Positions 1 through 6,992 of a stretch of DNA of 9,375 bases are shown here, piece after piece. A program made the position numbers and the translations under genes. The notes under the pieces are model-generated. The model saw only the letters and a list, made by a program, of their open reading frames with translations, made no database searches and was not told the origin of the DNA. The stretch is taken from contig JARYMD010000161.1 of the NCBI GenBank assembly GCA_029907285.1, forward strand, positions 1 through 9,375, in the 5' to 3' direction. Within the stretch, counting starts at the first letter, position 1. Each line of letters begins with the position of its first letter. This DNA is from Verrucomicrobiota bacterium. GTDB lineage: Bacteria > Verrucomicrobiota > Verrucomicrobiia > Limisphaerales > J093.

Positions 1-123
1 CAGAGGGCTCTGTTCAGCGTGCGCAGGCGCCGGGTCACTGCCCGTCAGGCGACTTTGGTTCCGGCTACGCCGGGCTGGGAAATATGCGGGCTAACTCTGT
101 GTTTATTTCTGAATCGGGGCTGG

Positions 124-180
124 ATTGCCCGCAGATTTCGTCAGCCACAGAATATTGTGCTGGGCTAATCTGCGGGTGAT
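124..180. repeat. Imperfect long stem-loop
   Basis: A 13-base arm at 124-136 pairs with 168-180. The inner 9 bases (cccgcagat with atctgcggg) match perfectly, and the outer four pairs include two G-T wobbles. Inside the loop, cag-c-caca (142-149 region) can pair with tgtg-ctg, giving a second, nested stem around an AT-rich tip. The structure can form on either strand. Its function is unknown; it may be one of the intergenic repeat families of this genome. Confidence 0.5.
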
Positions 181-249
181 GCCCAAATCTGTGGTGAGAC
201 CATAGACCATAGACATGCGGCAGGGGACGGGAGTTTGGGGGCAGGGGGC

Positions 250-346
250 AGCAAGAAGAGTTTCCATTGTAATTACTGTCGCCGGTCCGCACGCTTTTGG
301 AAGGGCCAAAGGCCCGATTCGTGCCAACCTGGGGCAGAGTCCCGGG
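250..346 (+). repeat. Dispersed 87-base repeat, copy 1 (two hairpins)
   Basis: Positions 250-336 align without gaps to 3334-3420, with about 68 of 87 bases identical by hand count. A 21-base block at 300-320 is fully conserved. It contains a perfect hairpin, gggcc-aaa-ggccc, at 303-315. A second stem, cctgggg at 328-334, pairs with tcccggg at 340-346 using two G-U wobbles. The equivalent stem in the other copy is a perfect Watson-Crick pair, so the pairing is kept although the bases differ. On the minus strand, reading through the element gives a short peptide containing NRAFGPSK in both copies. I read that as a by-product of the repeat, not a gene. Confidence 0.75.
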
Positions 347-361
347 CAATGGGCTTCCGCG

Positions 362-481
362 GACTGACGTCGTCGGCTACAGTCACAGAATCTTTCATGG
401 TGGCCGTCCCGCTCTGCGGGAATAGTCGGCGGCGAACTTGCTTGTGGCCTTGAAATCATCCTGTAGCCGACGACGTAAGTC
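362..481. repeat. 21-base inverted repeat pair with internal direct repeat
   Basis: Bases 362-382 are the reverse complement of 461-481 with one mismatch; 16 bases (367-382 and 461-476) are perfect. A 20-base direct repeat overlaps the right arm: 424-443 and 478-497 share agtcggcgg, two variable bases, then aacttgctt, with a period of 54 bases. A small hairpin, cccg-ctctg-cggg (408-420), lies between the arms. The unit could be a miniature mobile or repetitive element, or a fold-back structure in the 3' region of the mgtA transcript. No transposase or target-site duplication is visible. Confidence 0.55.
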
Positions 482-508
482 GGCGGAAAACTTGCTTCTG
501 AACCGAAA

Positions 509-520
509 GCGCGGGGGCGC
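509..520 (-). terminator. Weak candidate terminator after mgtA
   Basis: Fifteen to 26 bases past the mgtA stop codon there is a GC hairpin, gcgc-cccc-gcgc on the minus strand, followed by only three T residues. The stem is short and the T tract poor, so termination here is uncertain. The inverted repeat further downstream (362-481) is an alternative. Confidence 0.2.
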
Positions 521-534
521 GGGTTTGTTCTGGT

Positions 535-3202
535 TTACAACCAGCTTTTGAACCGGCGGATATAAAGGTGTTTGACAAACTGGGTCAGCAGGCAATACGC
601 CAGCAGCACCATTGGCAGGTAGATGAAAAAGCCCGCTGGCAACGGCTGCAATCGGATCGCGGGTGCAATCGGCGAGAACGGCAACCAGACGCCTGCGGCC
701 ATTACGGCCAGTGTCGTTGCGAGCACCACAGGCGCGGCGGTGCTTTGGACGAACGGGATTTTTTCGGTGCGGATCATGTGCGCGATGAGCGTTTGTGTGA
801 GGAGGCCGACGACGAACCATCCGGATTGGAAGAGCGATTGTTGTTGGAGGGTATTGGCGCCGAACACGTGCCACATGACCCAGAAAGTCGTGATGTCAAA
901 GATGGAGCTGATCGGGCCGATGCAGAGCATGAAGGTTGCAATTGTTCCTGCGTTCCACTGGCGTGGGACCTTGACCCAATCCTCGTCCATTCGATCCCAC
1001 GGGATTGCGATCTGTGAGATATCGTAAAGAAGGTTTTGAACGAGCAATTGCGCTGCGAGCATGGGCAGGAAAGGAAGGAACGCGCTGGCTGCGAGCACAC
1101 TGAACACGTTCCCAAAGTTCGAGCTGGCGGTCATTTTGATGTATTTGATGACGTTGCCGAAAGTGCGGCGGCCTTCGACAATGCCGCGTTCGAGCACCAG
1201 CAGGCTTTTTTCGAGGAGTATGATGTCTGCTGCTTCCTTGGCCACGTCAACCGCCGTGTCCACCGAAATGCCGATGTCGGCCTCGCGCAACGCAGTGGCG
1301 TCGTTGATGCCATCGCCCATGAACCCGACGGTATGGCCGCGCGCCTTGAGCACGCGCACAATGCGCGCCTTTTGCAATGGGGAAAGCTTTGCGAAAACGG
1401 TTGTGCGCTCGGCAAGCTCGCCCAGCGCCGCATCGTCAAGCGGCTCGAGTTCAGCGCCGGTTGCGATGTGTGCGACGTCCAAGCCGACGTCCCGGCAGAT
1501 TTTACGGGCAACGACTGTGTTGTCGCCGGTGAGGATTTTCACGCGGACGCCATGGTCGCGAAGCAGCCGAAGCGCTTCGGCGGTGGTTTCCTTGGCTGGA
1601 TCGAGGAAAGCGACAAACCCGGAAAAGACCGGCTCTTGCTCGTCGGAGGTGGAAACCGGCGGGCCGGCGGGCGGGAGCTTTTTGTAGCCAACAGCGATGA
1701 CCCTGAGGCCGTCCTCGTTGAGCCGGTCGCGGAGCGCTTTCAGTTGCTCGCGGAGTTCGGCCGACAATGTGGCGATCTGCCCGTCGTCTTCGACGTTGGT
1801 GCAGATGTCGAGCATTTCCTCGACCGCGCCCTTGCAGAAGAGAACGCGGTCTTTTTTTCCGCGAGTGAGGACGAACAGACATCCGGCGGCGGACGAAATC
1901 GAACGGGATTTCATCCTCTTTCCACCATTCTTTGGCCACTTTGCGCAGGTCGAACGCCTCGGCGCGGTCAATGACAGCGCGGTCGAGCAGGTTTTTGAGA
2001 CCGGTTTGGAAAAGGCTGTTGAGGTAGGCGTGTTCGAGCACTCGTCGGCTGTCGCTGCCTCGCAAATCGACATGCCGGATTAGCACCACCTTGTCTTGAG
2101 TGAGCGTGCCGGTTTTATCGGTACAGAGCACGTCCATGGCGCCGAAGTTCTGGATGGCGTGCAAGTGCTTGACGATGGTTTTGTTGTGGGAGAGTGCGAT
2201 TGCTCCGCGGGCGAGATTGGCATTGACGATCATCGGCAGCATTTCCGGCGTGAGGCCGACGGCGATGGCAACGGCGAACAAGAACGCTTCCAGCCAATCG
2301 TGTTTAAGCAGGCCGTTGAGAAGAAAAACCAAAGGCGCCATCACCAGCATGAATCGGATCAGCAGCCAACTGACCTGCCTGACGCCGCGGTCGAACGCTG
2401 TTTCGGGTCGTTTGGCGCTGAGCTTGTCGGCCATTTGCCCGAAATAGGTGTGATTGCCTGTGGCCAGCACGATTGCCCTGCCTGTGCCGCTGACGATGCT
2501 GCTCCCCATGAACAGCAAGTGTGGAGAGTCAAGTACTTCAACGGGCAAGCCTTTCCGTGAGGCGGACTCGCGGCGGGTTAGTTGCCGTTCCGGTTCGTAT
2601 TTCTCGACGGGCATGGCCTCACCCGTAAGGGCGGATTGCGTGACGAACAGGTCGCGCGATTCAATCAGGCGCAGGTCGGCGGGGACCATGTCGCCAGCCG
2701 AAAGCAGAACGACATCACCTGGGACCATCTCGCGCGTGGGGATGTCGGAAGCCAGGCGGTTTAAGGCGTTTGGTTTGCGGTTGACGCCTGCGTTTTGGGT
2801 GCGCAGGACTGTGGCTTCAGTGTGGACGAGCTTTCGGAGCGACTCGGCTTGGACTTGGGACTTCATCTCCTGCCAGAAGCGCAATCCGACGCTCAGTGCA
2901 ATCATTGTGACCATGACCACTGCTGCCTTGAGATCGCCGGTTGCGAGCGAAATCACCGCCAGAATGCCGAGCACAGCATTGAAAGGATGTTTCAGGGCGC
3001 TCCACAGTACCAGCGGCCAGCCTGGTGGTTTCTGGGCGGAAAGCTCGTTTGGGCCGAACTGCTGGAGGCGCCGCTGCGCCTCGGGCCAGGTCAGACCCTC
3101 GCCGCTGGTCCCAAGGCGTTGAAACACGTCGGCCTGACTGGCCTTTGCCGCCTCGGCAAGGCCGTCAAACAGTCGGGGCGTTTGAATCCAAGTTTCGGTC
3201 AC
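535..3202 (-). CDS. mgtA: MgtA/MgtB-type Mg2+-importing P-type ATPase (frame broken by one extra base)
   Basis: This is a P3B-type ATPase of the inner membrane that uses ATP to bring Mg2+ into the cytoplasm. Corrected for one frameshift it is 888 residues, close to E. coli MgtA (898). In order it shows TM1-2 (about residues 66-110), the actuator-domain LTGE (192-195), TM3-4 with GLTPEMLPMIV (316-326), the phosphorylation motif CTDKTGTLTQD with catalytic Asp362, a nucleotide-binding-domain KGA (457-459), TGD (558-560), the hinge GDGIND (629-634), then the C-terminal membrane domain with MTASSNFGNVFSVL and FQSGWFVVGLL. The hinge reads GDGINDATALR, with Thr636 where Pro is usual. The start is GTG at 3202; an in-frame TAG lies 18 bases upstream and no Shine-Dalgarno is visible. 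The reading frame changes inside FDFVRRRMSV (minus strand, near 1870-1876). Removing one base there gives MSVVLTR, matching the family. This could be a sequencing error or a true pseudogene. The stop is TAA. Family assignment is very secure; functionality is not. Confidence 0.93.
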
Positions 3203-3214
3203 TTTGGCGCGCGG

Positions 3215-3243
3215 ATTCTAACCCGCGGCCGATGTGTGAACAA
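3215..3243 (-). promoter_or_regulatory. Putative sigma70-type promoter for mgtA, near-leaderless
   Basis: On the minus strand, TTGTTC (3243-3238) and TAGAAT (3220-3215) are separated by exactly 17 bases. The -10 differs from TATAAT at one base; the -35 matches only TTG. The -10 ends 12 bases before the GTG start, so the transcript would begin about five bases from the start codon, which fits the absence of a Shine-Dalgarno sequence. A perfect 10-base palindrome, tcatgcatga (3259-3268), lies 15 bases upstream of the -35 and could be an operator. All of this is prediction from matches alone. Confidence 0.3.
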
Positions 3244-3333
3244 TGCCCCATTTTTGATTCATGCATGACGTTGGCGCTGCTCCGCTGCCGCTTCCGGCAC
3301 GGCAAAGGAGACTGGGGACAGGAGACAGGGAGC

Positions 3334-3429
3334 AGCAACAAGAGTCTCAATTGGAATCAACGTTGCGAGTCTGCATCCGCTTAGAAGGGCCAAAGGCCCG
3401 ATTCATACCAGCCTGGGGCAACCCCCAGG
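3334..3429 (+). repeat. Dispersed 87-base repeat, copy 2 (two hairpins)
   Basis: This is the partner of the element at 250-346, in the same orientation and about 3.08 kb away, so the two copies bracket mgtA. It contains the identical hairpin gggcc-aaa-ggccc (3387-3399) and a perfect 7-base-pair stem, cctgggg (3412-3418) with ccccagg (3423-3429). Similarity to copy 1 seems to begin slightly before 3334, in a gacagggag-type purine-rich stretch, but is too weak there to set a boundary. Confidence 0.75.
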
Positions 3430-3607
3430 TGGTCAGCCAAATCATTGAAGTTAGGGCTGAAAGGCCGAACCAATCCAGAGTTTCAGAGGCCGGAGTTTCG
3501 GCGGATTCAAGATAGATTGCAGATTGCAAGGACTTGAGGCCCCGGTGAATGTTAAGCGGGCAGATTGGCGTGATTGGAACTCGTGTACGATCGGTCGTCG
3601 GGTTGAT

Positions 3608-3667
3608 GCGGCCGAGACGGCCGCGCTCCTAACGCGATTGCTTTTTCCAGCGCGCTGCGGGAGCGCG
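3608..3667. repeat. Two adjacent GC-rich perfect hairpins
   Basis: The first is gcggccg-aga-cggccgc (3608-3624), a perfect 7-base-pair stem with a 3-base loop. The second is cgcgct-gcggg-agcgcg (3651-3667), a perfect 6-base-pair stem. Neither has a T tract on the side expected for a terminator of the minus-strand operon, so I label them repeats. The first resembles a hairpin I associate with intergenic DNA of Verrucomicrobiota; that is memory, not a search result. Confidence 0.5.
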
Positions 3668-3684
3668 GCGGTTGTTCAGCAGCT

Positions 3685-3710
3685 CATTTTTCTGCCACGC
3701 ATTTTTCTGC
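3685..3710. repeat. 11-base direct repeat with A/T tracts
   Basis: The 11-mer catttttctgc occurs at 3685-3695 and 3700-3710 (period 15), followed by a related ctgctttttt at 3714-3723. On the minus strand it reads gcagaaaaatg. It may be a short tandem intergenic repeat or a bent A-tract region downstream of the efflux operon. Confidence 0.45.
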
Positions 3711-3850
3711 TACTGCTTTTTTCGCCTTCTTTCGTGTGATCCCTGGTCACGAGGCTGAAGAGAAGAGGCTGGAGTCGATCGACCGCGGACTGCGCGGATT
3801 GTGCGCGACAAAGTCCTCTCCAGTGCGTCCAATCCGGTGAGATTTCCGGG

Positions 3851-6800
3851 TCAGGTGTGTGATTGGTTTGGCGTCGGATTCTGAACCGCCGGTCTTTCAC
3901 GCAGCCGCACAATGAGGCAATAAACCGTCGGCGTGGCAATGAGAGAGAATAACATCGAGATGCAGAGTGCGCCGATGAGGCCGATTGCCAATGGGCGCAG
4001 CATATCTGCTCCATGGCCGATGCCCCAGGCCAGTGGCAGCATTGCGAGCGCCGTTGCCGAGGTTGTCATCAGAATCGGGCGCAGTCGGCGTCGGCCTGAC
4101 CGGACCAGTGCTTCTTCGACGGTTGCGCCTTTGGCGAGGTGGTGGTCCACAAGATCGAGCATTAGGATGCCGTTTTTGGCCACGATGCCGATCCCGATGA
4201 TTGCGCCAAGGAAGCTGACAATGTTGAGCGTTGTTCCCGTGAGCCAAAGGGCGGCCACAGTGCCGGTCAACGCCAGCACGCTGCCAAAGACGATGGCGAA
4301 CGGTTCTCGGAAACTGCGGAATTCGATCAGGAGCACAGTGAACACGAGTGCAATGGCCAACAGGAGCACGACCATGAGGTTGCGGAGACTTTCCTGCTGC
4401 TGCTGGAACAGGCGCCGAACTCGATTACGCCTTGGGGGATGCTTTTGTCTGCTGCGAGCGTCTGCTTGATTTCGGCGATGGCGCTGCCCATGTCGCGGTT
4501 TTCAAGTGCGGCGGTCGCGGCCACAAGTTGGCGCAAATCTTCGCGTGCCAGTTCCAATTGGCCGCCTTCCTCAGTGATATCGGCCACTTGAGAAACCTTC
4601 ACCAAACCGCCGGCCGGGGTGCGGATTGGCAGTTCGCGAAGCGTGTCGAGGCGGTTCAGGTCGCGCGGGTCGGCTTTGACACGGATTTCGACGACGCGGT
4701 CGCCTTCGAGGACAGAGGATGCGGTTTGGCCGAGCATCGCTGTATTGAGGGCGGCGGCGATATCGTCGCTGGTCATGCTGTATCTTTGGGCGTCGATTGG
4801 GCGGATGCGAAAACTGACGGATGGGCCTGTCATTTTCAGTCCGTCAAACGTGTCCACGACACCGCGGACTTGTTCGATGGCTTGTTTCACCTCGGGCGCC
4901 TTCTTCATCAGCCATGCGGTGTCGGTGGAGAACAGCTTGATTTCAATCGGCTTGGGCGACCATGTCAGGTCGCCGATCAAATCGCCGAGGATGCCTGGGA
5001 ACTCCCATCGTGCTTGTGGGAATGCGGCGTTGAACTTGCGGCGCAGCTCCTGTTTTACCTCTTCGGTGCTGTGTTTGCGGTCGGGACGCAGTTTGACCAG
5101 GAAATCGCCGTGATCCGGCTCGGCCACAGCCAATGCGAGACGCGCACCGGTGCGGCGCGAGTAACCTTCGACATCGGGTGTGGCGCGCAGGATGGCTTCG
5201 GCTTGCTGCATGATCCGGTCGGTTTCCTCGAGGCTTGTGCCCCAGGGCATAAAGTAATCGATAACGAACCCGCCCTCGTCCATATCGGGCATGAATCCGG
5301 TGGGGAGGCGATTGTAAACCAGTCAGGCGCTGCATCCAATTGCGAGGCACGTGAGGAAAGTGACCCATCGCCGACGCAGGGCTTTTGCCAGGGTCGATTC
5401 AAAGAGCCGGGTCAGTGGGCGCATGACAAAGCCGCCGTCCTCGGTTTTGGGTGTGTGGCCGTGTTCCAAATGCTCGCGGTCGCGCAGGAAAATGGACGCC
5501 AGTGACGGCGTGAGAGTGACCGCGAGCACCAGCGAGGTCAGGAGCGCCACCACCATTGTAAGTGCCAGCGATCGGAAGAACACGCCGGGCAAGCCGTCCA
5601 AAAAAGCCAACGGAATGAAAACCACCACTGGCGTCAACGTTGAGCCTATGAGTGGATGCAGGATTTCGCCAAGGCCGGATTTGATGGCCTGCAGGCGCGA
5701 TTCGCCGTGGGCCACTTTTGTGTAGATTGCTTCCACGACCACAATGGCGTCGTCGATGATCAGGCCAATGGCTGCGGCGATACCGCCCAAGGTCATCAAG
5801 TTGAACGTCAGCCGTGCTGCGAACATCGCCACCACTGTTGCCAACACGGACACTGGAATGACCACGATGGCGGTGAGCACGCTGCCCCAGTTTTTCAAGA
5901 AGAGGTAAAGGATCACGACCGCCAGCAACAGGCCGACGATGATGCTTTCCCAAACACTGCCGACCGATTCTTTGACCAGCAACGACTGATCGTAATAGAA
6001 GGCCACTTCGAGGTCTGGCGGCAAAGTTCTCCGCAGTTCGGCGAGCTGGGCTTTGAGGTCGCTGGCAATTTGCAGGATGCTGCTGCCGGTCGGCTGTGCT
6101 CGGATGTTCATCAATACGGCGCGGCGGCCCTGGGCGTTGACTATGTTGAAAACCGGCTCTGGTCCGCGCTCGACGCGGGCGAAGTCGCGGATGCGGACGG
6201 GCTGGTTGTGCCGCATGGCCACGACGAAATCCTCGATGTCCTTGCTGTTTTTGGCGCGGCCATCCACCAGCGCAAGGTAGATTGTATAGTTCTCGCTGTG
6301 AAAACCGGCGGGGGCGACGATGTTGTTTTTTCGAGCGCTGTGGTGACATCGGTCAGGGCCAGATTGGCGGCGGCCAGTTTCAGCGGGTCAACCACGACAT
6401 GATACTCCGGGGTACGCCCGCCCACCATGTCCACCCGGGCCACGCCGGGAATCCGCAGAAAACGCGGCTTGAGATCGTAGCGAGCGATTTCCCATAACTC
6501 CATGACGTTGCGCTTCGGGCTTGTCAGGCTGATGCCGATGATCGGGAATGCATTGAAAGTGAGGCGCCACACGGTGGTCTTGGCATTGGCAGGCAGGCTG
6601 GCTTTGAGCTGCGAAACGCGGTTTAGCACATAAAGCTCGCTTACAACCATGTTCACCCGCCAGTTGAAGAACACATTCACCTCTGCGCTGCCACGACCCG
6701 TGGCTGAGCGGACCTGAACGACGCCGGGGATGTCTTTCATTGCTTCTACGATGGGCCGGGTGATGGTGGCCATCATTTCGTCGGCGGGCATGACACCGCA

Positions 6801-6992
6801 ATCCACGAGGATGACGCAGCGCGGGAATTCGGTTTCAGGAAAAACTGAAGATGGCATCCGCAGCGCGCAATAGACACCGCCCAGACAGACAGCCAGGGTG
6901 ATGAAAATGACGGCCAGCCGATGACTGATGGCAAAGTCGCCGACGCCCGACCAGTTGGAGGCGGTTGAGTGATTGGCAGTTGCCACGCTCAT
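3851..6992 (-). CDS. RND efflux permease, HAE-like (frame broken at three places)
   Basis: This is the inner-membrane proton-driven pump of a tripartite exporter. With the breaks corrected it is 1047 residues, the normal RND length. It shows TM1 (about residues 20-45), porter-domain sequence ending in FPETEFPR-type motifs, TM2-6 (about 346-500) with IGLIIDDAIVVVE, whose Asp414-Asp415 correspond to the AcrB proton-relay pair, a second porter half beginning MPDMDEGGFV (568-577), and TM8-12 with GIVAKNGIL carrying Lys940. It starts at ATG 6992, overlapping the adaptor stop as ATGA, with a GAGGG Shine-Dalgarno six bases upstream. Breaks: a base missing at the A6 run (6326-6331; adding one A restores ALEKNNIVAPAG), TGA at 5323-5325 (codon 557), and a base missing at about 4411-4416 (adding one G restores EFGGLFQQQQESL). 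The stop is TGA. The double-Asp signature argues for a drug/hydrophobe-type pump, whereas the OMF-adaptor-pump gene order resembles czcCBA. If the lesions are real, this is a pseudogene. Confidence 0.9.

Larger units (their letters stand above)
1..534. other. Non-coding, repeat-rich region downstream of mgtA
   Basis: No convincing gene lies here. Short open frames exist on both strands, but they run through inverted repeats, lack ribosome binding sites and have no recognisable domain. The stretch is a patchwork of small structured elements: hairpins at 1-12 (cagag/ctctg), 31-44 (cggg/cccg) and 61-73 (ccggc/gccgg), a long imperfect stem-loop at 124-180, a short tandem of accatag around 199-214, the 87-base dispersed repeat at 250-336, a small hairpin at 408-420, and a 21-base inverted repeat at 362-382/461-481. 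This mosaic looks like accumulated intergenic repeats rather than a decayed gene. The left edge truncates whatever lies beyond. Confidence 0.7.
3203..3850. other. 648-base intergenic region between RND permease and mgtA
   Basis: No gene is supported. It holds the mgtA promoter candidate (3215-3243), the second copy of the 87-base repeat (3334-3420 plus its distal arm to 3429), two GC-rich perfect hairpins (3608-3624, 3651-3667), an 11-base direct repeat (3685-3710), and the palindrome gtcgatcgac (3774-3783) next to a ccgcg/cgcgg stem (3783-3797). I found no clear rho-independent terminator after the permease and no recognisable Mg2+ (M-box) riboswitch, although a riboswitch cannot be excluded by eye. 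Its length suggests that mgtA is transcribed separately from the efflux operon. Confidence 0.65.

Noticed and set aside
65..459. Minus-strand open frames of 94 and 118 residues
   Set aside because: They cross the dispersed repeat and the inverted repeat, overlap each other in different frames, have no ribosome binding site and no domain; similarity to the frame at 3347-3529 is confined to the repeat.
1036..1974. Plus-strand 312-residue open frame opposite mgtA
   Set aside because: It is the antisense shadow of a clearly homologous gene; the sequence is low in recognisable motifs and rich in residues typical of antisense GC-rich frames.
3203..3400. M-box Mg2+ riboswitch or mgtL-type leader before mgtA
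   Set aside because: I cannot recognise the conserved M-box core, and the repeat element occupies much of this region; a covariance search would be needed to claim it.
3347..3739. Short open frames in the intergenic region (60 residues minus strand at 3347-3529, 71 residues plus strand at 3524-3739)
   Set aside because: They are composed of repeat and hairpin sequence, with no start signals and no recognisable motif.
5323..5325. UGA read as tryptophan (altered genetic code)
   Set aside because: Trp is encoded by TGG throughout these genes, and TGA ends both the OMF and adaptor exactly at ATGA overlaps, so TGA is a stop codon here.
5323..5325. UGA read as selenocysteine
   Set aside because: RND permeases have no known selenoprotein form, the position is in a loop/TM boundary between the halves, and I see no clear stem-loop directly after the TGA; a substitution is simpler.
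4432..6402. Plus-strand 357- and 248-residue open frames opposite the permease
   Set aside because: They are antisense shadows of the RND permease; no membrane segments or domain motifs, no independent start signal.
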